From assembly GCF_950023065.1 (NCBI RefSeq), contig NC_088681.1, positions 69,598,836-69,662,835 of the forward strand: a stretch of 64,000 bases of DNA, written 5' to 3'. Position 1 is the first letter of the stretch. Each line of letters opens with the position of its first letter. Positions 10,774 to 22,269 of the stretch are shown here, piece after piece. The translations under genes were made by a program, and so were the position numbers. The stretch comes from Planococcus citri (lineage: Eukaryota; Arthropoda; Insecta; Hemiptera; Pseudococcidae). The notes under the pieces were generated by a model that was not told the origin of the DNA, did not search any database, and saw nothing but the letters and a program-made list of their open reading frames with translations.

Positions 10774-11740
10774 TTAACGCTGTATTTTTTTTTTTTTCGA
10801 AATAACTCCCTCAAGAATTTTTTTTTTGAGTTGAAATGACATACGAAAAAAATCTCCAACGTATTAGAATGGCTCAAATTTGGAACAGGAATAGACAGGA
10901 AGAACTTTACTCAGAGAGGATATAATGTCGTCCTATAGTCTGTTGGAAGGATTATAAATTGAATGAGAGAGTTGAGGAGAAAGGAAAAGAAATAATAGCA
11001 GCAGTGTTGCGTGTATGGGACGATGATACACGGTATTTGTGCCGAAATATGCGTCGTCGTCGTCGTCGTGTCTAATGGAAAGCTATGCAATTTTGTACTG
11101 TATCATGCGGAATCAAATGAACTTGCATGATCCTCGAGTATAGTGGAAGCAATTTAGCGAAACATTGTAATCTTTTCTGTATACCTACTCGGGTCACAAG
11201 GTTTTGTTTTACGTACTGTGTATTGTAGTATGTAGTATGTATGCACTATCTATGTCTATCTACTAGTACATAGTATATGTGTATACGTGTAATGCTCTTA
11301 TACGTACAACTTTCGTTATACGGTATAGTTTTGCTCGAGAATAAGCGCCGGAGACGGCCGCCGCGCTGCCGGTCGACCAGGCGTATTTTTTCCTTCGATT
11401 CAGCACGATAAGCGCACTTGTCCAGCATTTCTCATCCATTATTCGAAATGATAATGCGAATACGTTGCTATCGTTATGGCCGTAAATTAGTTCGCTGCTC
11501 GCAGCAATTTTAGTCGAGTTGCAAAATTTCAGCATGAATGATTTTTTCAAGTCGTCGTCGTCGTCGTCGTTACTCGTTAGCTTGGCTTGGTCGACGAATT
11601 CTGCGATTAGAAATTTTTCGCAGAGATTTCTTAAATTTCGCGGCGATTGAATTTTTTTTGAATTTTTACATTTTGAGTTTCATGTGAGCATATTTTTGAG
11701 GAAAGCGGTTGGAATTTTAAATTGATGTTGATGATTTTTA
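10774..11740. other. Unique stretch with TCG microsatellites, no gene seen
   Basis: Contains (TCG)n tracts at 11052-11070 and 11551-11570 and CpG-rich DNA around 11340-11400. Overlapping minus-strand frames at 11246-11550 show no recognisable domain. Likely non-coding host DNA. Confidence 0.45.
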
Positions 11741-12824
11741 AGCATACATATACAGTGTCAAAAAATTACCAAAGAAATGAAGGAAAAAATCTTATTTCTG
11801 AGTATAGAAATTGCTATAAATGATTTCTTCGACCTGTCCCCTGATTTTTGAAAAATTTGTATCACTTTTCTATCAAAATCAACAAAACAGACTCACTTTT
11901 TTGCCATAAAATTAAAAAAAAACGTAGGTACTTTTGAAAAAATTATCAAAAACCCCCCAAAAAATTCAACTTTTCTTATCAAAATTGCACAGAATAGTCT
12001 GTTATTAGATCGAATTTCATGAAAACTGCAATACAGACTCAGTTTACGTAGAAACTGCCGAAAATCCGTGTTTTTAACTCAAAACTTTCAGAAAGTTAAT
12101 CATTATTATTTTGTTTCAAGAGCCCTATTCGGGTTTGAATTGAAAAAAGAACATCATTTTCGTATTCAGCGACCTGAAATTAGCGAGATAACGTCATTAA
12201 AAATGCTAAAGACAACTTTTTTACAGCTCATATTGAGTCCAAAAAATGACAAATTTTTAGTACAAGGAAGCGTCATTGGGACAATCTGACACCGGAAGTG
12301 AATTCGCCGTCCCAAAAAACCCCCCTAACCAAGTTTTCAGCTTAATTGCCGAACAAAACTATTTTTGCCCTAAAAATTTTTGGATTTTTTTGATTTCCAA
12401 AAAAATCGAGTAAAATGTCGCTTTTGACTAATTTGAGGTCGCAGAGTCCGGATCATGTGTCCATTTTTGTCGTGGGACGCGGCTTCAGCGAGAAATTGTG
12501 ACTATTTCGCTGAATACGAGTCCAATCGCAAAATGAATGTCCTTTTTGGATTCAGCGACCTGAAGGCTGAAATTAGTCAGAAAACGTCATTAGAAATTCA
12601 AAAATTTGTTCTTTTTTCAAACATAATTTTTAAGCATTAAAAAGTGCGATTTTCGAGTGTTACTCTACTATATAATTCTACATCTTTAGTAAAAATGTCA
12701 AAAAGATTGGTTTTCAACTAAAATTGATAAAAAATCTTACTTTTTATTCAAAATTGCGAATAATCCCACTCTTTTATAAAATCTGTAAATAATGTCTATG
12801 TTTGGTCAAAATTTCGAAGAATAA
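11740..12824. repeat. AT-rich diverged repeat with a duplicated segment
   Basis: The phrase ATTCAGCGACCTGAAATTAG...ACGTCATTA (12161-12203) recurs in diverged form at 12551-12593. The adjacent text is also similar, so this is an old tandem pair with a period of about 390 bp. No gene. Confidence 0.45.
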
Positions 12825-14835
12825 TAGTCCGGCATATGACAATAGGAGTAATTGCACCCGCCCTTCCCCGCCGATCCTCCGGGACAACTTTTTTCTTGAA
12901 GGGGACATCCTAAGGAACATTTTAAAGCAAACTTTCCCAAAAAAAGTTGGCCTTACTCACAAAATGGCGGCCATTTTGATTGACAGATCAGCCGAAATCG
13001 CAGATTTTGCGTTTCAGCATAGGACTTGCACGAAATTTTTCAAACCTTACAAAGGTAGTTCGAAAGATCATGCAAAAATTTATCACCTGTCAAAATTTCA
13101 AGTGCTAAAGTGCGTTTTTCGATTCTTGGTTAATTTTCGAAAATCCAATTTAGGCCAAAAATGAGGGAAAAAATCAAAATTTTACCAAATTGACCGAGAA
13201 AGCTGAAATTTGGGATATACCTTATTTTCGACATGCCAAATCGATTGGAAACGGTTTCAATCCGTTTTGAGCAGTTCTAGAGCCTCCAGCAGACTTTTAA
13301 AACTCGAAATTCCCACAAAATTCCATCAAATTGGAGTTGTAAAGTTGAAATTTATTCTGCAAACTAATTTCAATACGCTACGAAGTACTGCAGGTAAATT
13401 TCAAGTCATTTTGAAGCCTCCGGCGACTTTTTGAAAATTCCTGAAGCCCCCAGCAGAAACTTTAAATTTTTACAAAATTTCATTAAATGGAGATGGAAAG
13501 CTGAAATTTACTCTACACTCCAATTTAACACCTTCTGAAAACGACTTCAGGTGGGTTAAAGTCATTTTATAGCCTCCAGCGTCTTTTTTGAAAATTACTG
13601 GAGCCTCCAGTAGATTTTTAAAACTTGAAATTTCCCCAAAATTTCATCAAACTGAGGTGGAGAGTCGAAATTCATTCTGCAAAACTAATTTCAATACGCC
13701 ACGAAGTTGACTGCTGGTGGATTTCAAGTCGTTTTGGAGCCTCTAGCGACTTTTTGAAAAGTTGTATGACGTTTTTTTGGAAAAATGAAATTTCCTAAAA
13801 GTGGCTGGAAGCTTTAAAACCATGTGAAACCACCATGTAGTCTACGAAGTAAATTTTAGCTTGCCAACTCCATTTGATAAATTAATGTTGGGGAAATTTC
13901 AAGTTTCAAAAATCTACTGGAGGCTCTAAAATGATTTGAACCTACCTGAAGTCGTCTTCAGAGGGTGTTAAAATTAGTTTGCACGATTAATTTCGACTCT
14001 CCATCTCCATTTTGATGAAATTTTGTGAAAATTTAAAGTTTAAAAAATCTACTGGAGGCTCCAGTATTTTTCAAAAAAGTCGCTGGAGGCTCTAAAATGA
14101 CTTGAACTCACCTGAAGTCGTCTTCAGAAGGTGTTAAAATTGGAGTGTAAAGTTCAGATTTCCATCTCCATTTGCTGAAACTTTGTAAAAATGTAATGTT
14201 TCAAACATGCTGGAGGCTTCAGGAATCTTCAAAAAGTCGCTGGAGGCTTCAAAATGACCTGGAATTCACCTGCAGTACTTCGTAGCGTATTGAAATTAGT
14301 TTTTTAAATAAATTTCAGCTTTAGAATTCCAATTTAATGGAATTTTGTGGTAATTTCGAGTTTCAAAAGTCTGCTGGAGGCTCCAGAACTGATCAAAATG
14401 GATTGAAATCGTTTCCAATCGATTTGGCATGTCGAAAATAGGGTATATCCCAAATTTCAGCTTTCTTGGTCAATTTGGTAAAATTTTGATTTTTTCCCTC
14501 ATTTTTGGTTTAAATTGGATTTTCAAAAATCCACCAAAAATCGAAAAACGCACTTGAGCACTTGAAATTTTGACAGGTGATAAATTTTTACATGATCTTT
14601 TGATCCACCTTTGTAAAGTTTGAATAATTTCGTGCAAGTCCTATGTTGAAACGCAAAATCTGCGATTTCGGTTGACCAGTCAATAAAAATGGCCGCCATT
14701 TTGTAAGTAAGACCAATTTTTTGGGGGCAAGTTTGCTTTAAAATCGTTCTTAGGATGTCCCCTTTAAGAAACAAGTTGTCCCGGAGGATCGGCGGGGGGG
14801 GGGTGCAATTACTCCTATTGTCATATGCCGGGCTA
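12825..14835. mobile_element. Foldback family A copy 2 (complete)
   Basis: Starts TAGTCCGGCATATGACAATA and ends with its near-exact inverse (..TATTGTCATATGCCGGGCTA). It is flanked by TAA on both sides (12822-12824, 14836-14838). The arms are inverted across a centre near 13830. From outside in: TIR, a C-run and GATCCTCCGGGACAACTT, TTAAAGCAA, AAAATGGCGGCCATTTTG, then tandem ~150-bp units containing GGAGCCTCCAG. 2,011 bp, no transposase frame. Inferred to be a non-autonomous foldback element mobilised in trans. Confidence 0.85.
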
Positions 14836-17760
14836 TAATGCCTGTTTTTTTTTTGGTCAAATTGACCTGTTTTTTGGTCAATGAAATCACAAGACCTTAT
14901 TTTTTTCTTGACATAATTTACCAAAAATTCTCATTTTTATTTCTTTAACAAAATAACAAAAAAAATTGACTCACCCTTAATGACAATTTAAAATACAGCA
15001 ACTAATCACACTTGAATCAATGTATGTATCTACCGATTATTTGCGAATTAATTACCTAAATCATTTCACTCATAGATCGACGAGCATATTCGATAATAAT
15101 ATTTATACCAGATCTTCCTATCGTACACCATTTCTAGACCATCATACCCTTGAAACAAATTCTTGAATCGATTCCAACACAGACGAATTACACTTCTTTT
15201 CACTCCACTTTCCAAATTTCGCAGGAAAAAAGCAAACACATCGACTCACCCTCAAAGTACGTAGGTATACACATCAAGCTAATCATTAAAATCCCTCCTT
15301 GTCATCTTTCGAGCTCTCAACTTTAATGTTATTTTAAGAGCCAGCTCTCATATTATCATCATCATCATCACCGTCATCAACGTGAATCTTGATTTTTCAT
15401 TCAGTTCATTTATCAAGAATACCTTGCCAGTTCATTTTTCTCGCAACTGCAACCCTATACTAAAAGCACCCCGAGAGATTGCTAAAGACCACCTGGCGTC
15501 GACCGGATGAAAAGTGACTGTATATTCCAACTTTGGAAACATTTTCGTAAAATGAACTCGGTGCTGGATAAGCATTTCAACAATAAGACGCAGAATTCGC
15601 CCCCGAGCCGAAATCTATCGTGATAAAATCCTGTTATGGTGCGATATTCGATATTTTTATACACAATTCGGATAACACACGACGTAATTACATGACGATG
15701 AGATAAAGCTCAACTCGAGCTCCGCCGCCATATTCGAGAAAAAGATTTGTACATCGGAGTCGTCGAACTGATGGGTGCGAATCTGCGATGACTCAGCATT
15801 ATATTGAATTGGACGACGACCTTAGAAAGCACGGTGGCGATCAAATCACGCCAATATATAGCCAAAGGCTGAGGATTTGGCAATGACGACGCGAACTAGC
15901 CACAATCCGCAGAGGTAATCCGAGCTCTCGCAGTACGAAGTACACGACGCGATGCTAAGCCAGGATCTATCTTCTGGTAAAAACACCTCATCCTAGGTTA
16001 CATTCGCTGCAAATCCATTACTACCTTTTTAAAAACATTCCCGTAAGACGACTTTAAAAAGTTCAACTCGACGGAGAACAACTCGGGTTAGTTGGGATTT
16101 CGACTTGGAAATTTTCTTCGTCTCATCGTCGTCGTCACGTTGAACCGGCGTGTTTTTCACCATGCTTTTGTTAACTTTCTTCCACGATATTATATATAAG
16201 TAGGTGGGTATTCAAAGTTACGTCGTCATCGAGATGCCTCATCTCTCGTATACATACAAGTGCCCGCGAGATGATGTAATCCCCCGCGTCTACTTCAGCT
16301 TTTTTTTCATTAATTTTCCCAAAAATGTAATACAGCAACTGGTATCGTATATACGGAGTTCTTAATGCTTCTTAGTTTTTGTTCTTTTCTTTTAGCTTTG
16401 TGCCAATTTTCCGTAGTCGCAAATACCTTCGAGTGTGTATATCAGTTGGGGTAACGTACGAAGGGTTAATTCTTCGCTATATCTCGCGGTATTAAGAATT
16501 CCAAAAAACTATGTACAGTACGAGTACACGACGAGATCGTGTGACAATACAAGCGGAAAAAATGACACCGTAATACCGCGTCTTCTCGGTACATTTTAAC
16601 CGCAACGACGACGACAACGATGATCGTAATGAGGGATAAATTGATATATGCTAAGGGTGGGTAAGAGCCAAGAGAGGTAAGTAGAGCTGCTTCGTCGAGT
16701 TGGAACACGATGCTAGGAGAATTTCGATGCGCAAATGTATCGCAGTACACAAAGGATTTCGCAATTCATTGCTTTTTCCACGTTCTTTCATTCGTTCATT
16801 CTGCATAAGTCGAATATTTTTCGCGTTGTTATTTTCCAGCAGGATGAATTTGTTTTTAATTATTTATCAACTAGCGAGCGTTGCCGGTTGCTGGCTGCTC
16901 TCGTTGCCGTATAGTAAAATAAGAAAAAGGAGACCGAATAAATTTAAATAGCGAGTAAGCAATACGCACCGAAAGACTCGACTTTCGCATTACCTCTCCT
17001 GCAGTCCTCCTACACGCCTCTGTCTTCCATTCTTCGAAAAACACTGCCGAAGAATCGGCGGCGCGGCGTGGCGTAGTGGGGGGGAGGGGGTGGAAAAAAT
17101 CCGCTCAAAGTTTATTTGTTGATTAGTGGGTCAATTAATTACGTCGCACGATGCAAAACGCCATCATTCATTCGGAGCACATAATTTGCTAGTCGACCAG
17201 TAAGTATAGGAGAGAATGGGGCGGGAGCGGGTCCGACTCGGGCTCGTAATTTATTACCGAATAAAAGCTATCGAGTACGAGTCTTTTGTGAAATATACGA
17301 ATAAAACTATTGTACGAGCCGCTCCGCTATGTGCTAGCTTTACTCTCTCTCTCTCTCTCTGTGTGTGTGTGCCGCAGTTTTACCAGTACAAGTTCGCTGC
17401 TCACCTCCTCGCGCTCTTCGCGTATATTTTAATAGAATTTACTACCCTTGTAAAGCACTCTGCCTCAGCTTCAGCCTCATCCATCGTAGTACGTATAGTT
17501 TGAGTCGTCGACGTCCTCGTTATCGTCCTACTTCTCTGCACCGGCCACCGCACGCACGACTAATGAGCCGGCAAATTCTACCAGTTATACACGCATTATT
17601 ATTGATGGTCAACGCTATACAGTCCATTCAACCTTGTAGAGAACGATGATAGATTTTAGCGCAGTTTGCAATCCGTATTCCTATAGTACATACATATTTT
17701 GCTATGGCCTACGCTAAGCCATATATGAGACTGAGAGTGAAACGACTCGATTATAGAGCT
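14836..17760. other. Long unique CpG-containing stretch, no gene recognised
   Basis: Nearly 3 kb without interspersed repeats. Contains (ATC)n at about 15354-15371 and a (CT)n(GT)n tract at 17343-17371. Frames such as 17216-17503 and 17365-17649 (plus) or 16466-16750 (minus) overlap the microsatellite or one another and match nothing I recognise. It could hold regulatory or intronic sequence. Confidence 0.4.
17343..17371. repeat. (CT)n(GT)n microsatellite
   Basis: A run of CT dinucleotides turning directly into GT dinucleotides. Confidence 0.9.
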
Positions 17761-18879
17761 TGTCATCGAATCCAAGAGGAGCACTAATCTCTCGAGAAGA
17801 TGGGAGAAGGAAGGGGCCATTCTATGTCAAATCAGCCCTGTTTTGGGTTTGGGTCTTCCGATTTGGGTTCAAAATTTTGAAAAAAATTGCTGTCATTGAG
17901 CCGCCAGTTTCCTCGTTGGGACAAATCAGGAAATTTAGGGGTCAATAATGGAGGCTTCGGTAGGGTCAAATGAAAAAAAAGAGTCAAAAATCGTAATCAG
18001 AGCTCTCTAAAACGTATAAAACGATATGTCACACAACATTTGACATTTTTTTTACATTTCATCGAAATTTCGGGGCTCCGAGCTCCGTACCCTCAGTTAT
18101 AGTAATAAATAATTATAAAAATGCACAATTCTTGTTTTTTTTTCTGAAATTTTTGAATTCTACCTTCAAAATATAAAAAACTTTTGAAAATTGAGATTTT
18201 GAAAAAAATTAATTTTTGAACTTTTGATATACTTTTGGCGAATATTTTTGAAACCATTTTCGCAAAAACCTTCGAAACATCGCAAACAGTACCTAGCAGT
18301 TGAAATCCACAATTTGGAATTATAGCGAGAAATTTCAAAAAGTTGAAAAAAAAAACCTCACCACAGCAGCCTCAATGGTTACTGGAAAGCCAATAATATC
18401 CGTTAATGTGAGCAACCTAACAAAAATTTCATGCAAAATCGGAGAACCAAACTCGAAACTGAGCAGATTTTTCTTAAGATGATCCTGAGGGAATTGTTTT
18501 CAACATCTATTCCAAATAAAAAAGGCATGATTTTCAAGAGCCCCAAAAAAATGTGATTTGTGACAAAACTGACAAAGGAACCTCTCAAGCCATTCCCCTT
18601 CGATTTTTACATGAATGTAATTTTGAAAAAGCATGGTCTTATCTCCCCTCCCTCACCAAAATATCAAAAACCCAAATTGATTTCTCGATTTTTGGCAAAT
18701 TTTTCAAAATCCAAAAGAGGTAGTTTTCTGAAATTAATGATTCTAGGCATCTAATTTATTTTTAATAGAAATCTTTACTGATTCTGATACTTCTGGAGCT
18801 AGTATCGTTTTCTCCGAACTGACGAGGGAACCTCTTGAGAAGTCCACCTCCGATTTGAACAGGACTACGATTTTTGGAA
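17761..18879. repeat. AT-rich repeat-derived DNA
   Basis: Part of this (about 17980-18060, ACACAACATTTGACATTTTT) resembles 20960-21040. The region around 18560-18740 resembles family B flanks. No coding region. Confidence 0.4.
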
Positions 18880-20165
18880 AGAGCATGTTTTAAAACCCCC
18901 AAATCCAAATTTTCAACTACCCAAGTTCATTTTTCGATTTTCAGCGAATTTTTAAAAATCCAAAATTGACTATTTTGGTGATTATTGCTTTTTTTTTAAA
19001 AGTACGTACTTGATCAGTAAAAATGTTCAAAATAAGTCCTAAAACTGATATTAACCCCCAAAATCCAAATTTCGCCATTTCCAGCCATTCTGGAGCCTCC
19101 AGTGCGATTTTTCAATTTCTCCAGAATTTTCAATTTGCTCCAGAAGGCGCGAATATGAAGTTGGGCAGCTAAAAATCGAGTTGTGTGTTATACTCGACCT
19201 GTTCAACGAATTTATTCACATTTGAGCCGATTCTGGAGCGGAGACCTCAAGAGTAGTTTTTTGACCAGCTTTTTTTCAAAATAAAAATATTCAAAAATCA
19301 ACGGGAGGCCCAAGAAAGGCTGGAAATGGCGAAATTCGCTCTCGTCGGGTTAATTAATGACAAAATACAGCGATTCGCGGAAATTTCAAAAATTTTCTCA
19401 CAAACAAGGAATTTTTGGTTTTTGAATATTTTTATTTTGAAAAAAAAACTGGTCAAAAAACCACTCTTGAGGTTTCCGCTCCAGAATCGGCTCAAATGTG
19501 GATAAATTCGTTAAACAGGTCGAGCATAACAAACAACTCAATTTTTAGCTGCCCATCTTCATATTCACGCCTTCTGGTGCAAATTCAAAATCCTGGAGAA
19601 ATTGAAAAATCGCACTGGAGCCTCCAGAATAGCTGGAAATGGCGAAATTCGCCCTCGTAGGGTTAGTTCATGAGTTCATGACAAAACACTGCGATTCGCG
19701 CAAATTTCGAAAATTTTTTCGAAAAACGGGAAATTTTTGATTTTTGAATATTTCTATTTTGAAAAAAAAACTGGTCAAAAAAGCACTCTTGAGGTGTCCG
19801 CTCCAGAATCAGCTTAAATGTGGATAAATTTGTTAAACAGGTCGAGTATAACACACAACTCGATTTTTAGCTGCCCATCTACATATTCACGCCTTCTGGA
19901 ATAAATTGAAAATTCTGGAGAAATTGAAAAATCGCACTGGAGGCTCCAGAATGGCTGGAAATGGCGAAATTTGGATTTGGGGGTATAATATCAGTTTTGG
20001 GACTTATTTTGAACATTTTTACTGATCAAGTACGTACTTTTTTTAAAAAAAAGCATAAATCACCGAAATAGTCAATTTTGGATTTTCAAAAATTCGCCAA
20101 AAATCGAAAAATGAACTTGGGTAGCTGAAAATTTGGATTTAGGGGTTATAGAACATGCTTTTATG
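18880..20165. mobile_element. Foldback family B copy 1 with internal tandem duplication
   Basis: 18880-19290 is the inverted counterpart of about 19780-20165; AAGTACGTACTTGATCAGTA at 19000-19019 mirrors 20016-20035. Between the arms a ~315-bp unit is tandemly repeated (GGCTGGAAATGGCGAAATTC at 19318, and near-identical versions at 19631 and 19952). GGAGCCTCCAG/CTGGAGGCTCCAG words link it loosely to family A. No coding frame, and ends and target duplication could not be fixed. Confidence 0.65.
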
Positions 20166-20398
20166 GAATTTCAACATCTTAGGAAGGTAGAAGGGACATA
20201 AATTCAAAAACTTTGATAGAAATTGTAATAGAAATAAAAAATGTAGGTAGCGAATAAATCCATATATTTTTTTTTTCAATCCGACCTCTCTGATCCTCCT
20301 CTCATCGTCTCAAAACTGGTTAAAATTTGAAAAAATTTAGAGTGAGGTGAGACACGTCATCTTATGTTGAGATTTCGAGGAAACTTGGTTCGAGTAAC

Positions 20399-20643
20399 TA
20401 CTCTCTAAATTTAAAGCAGTCAAATTTCACTGCTTAGCAGTCACGACATTTTGCCTTTTTAAAGCAGTAGTTTTTTTTACTGAAAAACAGTGAAAAATTA
20501 CTGAATTGGTCAGTCAAAATGATTTTTTACTGACTGATTCAGTAATTTTTCACTGTTTTGCAGTAAAAAAAACTACTGCTTTAAAAAGGCAAAATGTCGT
20601 GACTGCTAAGCAGTGAAATTGACTGTTTCAAATTTAGAGAGTA
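20399..20643. mobile_element. 245-bp hairpin MITE, TA-flanked
   Basis: A near-perfect palindrome: it begins TA CTCTCTAAATTTAAAGCAG and ends with the inverse AAATTTAGAGAG TA. TA is the likely target duplication. The arms pair over about 115 bases each around an 8-10-base centre near 20520. Within each arm the tetranucleotides CAGT and ACTG alternate repeatedly, giving small hairpins inside the large one. Non-coding. Confidence 0.85.
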
Positions 20644-21890
20644 CAGAAATTTTGGAAGCCAATAAGGAAACGGTGAAAATAAGCTGGTTAGAATTTAATG
20701 ATCCTACAAAACCATTAATAAACCGTACATAAGTACCTAGTACGCATGTCACAATGTTTTTCAAATTTTCAGGTTTGCAGGAAAAATGGTGAGGGTGATT
20801 GGATCAAAAAAATAAGTTGAGATTTGTATTCTAAGCTGTCAAAAACCTAATAAACCAAATCCTAGATGATGTTTTTCAATTTTTCAGGAAATTTGAAGGA
20901 TTAGTGAAAGAGTTGGAGGGGTTGAATTGAAAAAATAAATTGAGATTCGATTTCAGCGCTTCAAAAAAATCAATAAACCGTATATCACACTACATTTGAC
21001 ATTTTTGTACAACATTTTGACGGAAATCTTTGGTGGTCCACCCCTCATAATATACTCAATTCCATCAAGAAAAGTTCATCGTTATGAATATCAATTTGAA
21101 GAAAATGGGGGGGGGTGAACTCAAAACCGAGCTGATGTGTTATAGAATAATCTAGCATGTACTCCAATCTTAATTTGTAACCTTGTGACGAACTGAAGGT
21201 AAGAGGGATCAAATTCTCCTAAAATAATGGAAATTCTGCTGTTTGGCATCGCATTTAATTCTTCGACTCAAAATCCAGAAATGTACGAAAACCGAACGTT
21301 GAAAATGATTTTGACCTCACGATGCTCATTTGAGGAGATCAGCGAAAATTCGTTTGAAACTTATACTTATAAATTTTCAAACGTTTTTGTCCTAGTTTTG
21401 CTCGTGGAAAAATTCACTTCTCACATTGCAAAAATAATGTTGTTTTACTTGAAATTTTCCAAAAAAAGTCTCTCCAATGCTTTTCAGTCGAAACTGCAAG
21501 AAATTCCCAACTTCTGCTCAAACAATATCAAAAAATGTCCTATTTTTCGCTGAAAATTCGGAATAAAAATGTATGATTTTTGCCAAAATTGATTAATTTT
21601 AAATAGAAATTTATGTCATGAAAAAAATAAAGAATTGTGATTTTCGAGAGCTTTTGCCCTCGCCTCGCTGGAGTCCCATTCATATTTTTGAAAAGATTAA
21701 AATTACTAAAAACTGAAAATGTTTTTGCATCATCAATTTTTTTAAAAAAAACTATTGTTAAAATTTTTTAATGCTGACGCTATAAAAATCAACTTTGTGG
21801 GAAAGTTATTTTACTTTTCGAATTATTTATTTTTTCAAACCTTTTTGCTTTCACTTTGCTCGGGCAGATCTGAATTCTATAGAGCAATTT
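20644..21890. other. AT-rich stretch, no gene recognised
   Basis: Includes a frame at 21227-21553 (108 codons, plus) without a recognised domain. Phrases like GAGAGCTTTTGCCCTCGCCTC (21649) and TTTTTGCTTTCACTTTGCTC (21843) recur in related form near 39690, pointing to repeat-derived DNA. Confidence 0.4.
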
Positions 21891-21899
21891 TTCAACAAT

Positions 21900-22230
21900 T
21901 TTCAAGATAAATGCAAACTTTCATTGAAAAAAAAAAACACAAAATTTTGACGTTGAAACTTCTTACATTGAAAATGATTTTTTTGTACCTCACATATTGC
22001 AAATTTTCTGGAGCGTTTGGCTTCGCTCCACTCTGGAAAAATAGAAAATGCTCTGTTCTTTTTTTTAATTTAATTTTCAGAAGCCAAAATTCTAAAAAAA
22101 GGCACGAAAAAAATGGTGAAATTCTTGTGACATTCTCTCTATTTGTCACAAGAGCTAAATTTCCCATATTTTTCCAGTTCAGAGCATTCCAACACCCAAT
22201 TGTGTTTGAATACCTGTAGAATATCTTCCC
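21900..22230. repeat. Interspersed repeat (uninterrupted counterpart of 38.93-39.90 kb)
   Basis: TTGAAACTTCTTACATTGAAAATG, then a GTAC/CTCACATATTGCAAATTTTCT junction, then a TTCGCTC segment and TCTGTTCTTTTTTTTAATTT. The same order appears at 38.93-38.98 kb and 39.66-39.78 kb, where about 690 bp is inserted at the GTAC/CTCAC junction. The open frames on both strands here are not credible genes. Confidence 0.55.
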
Positions 22231-22269
22231 TGAGCGTAATTTTTTAAAACGTGAGCCACAGAAAAGCAC

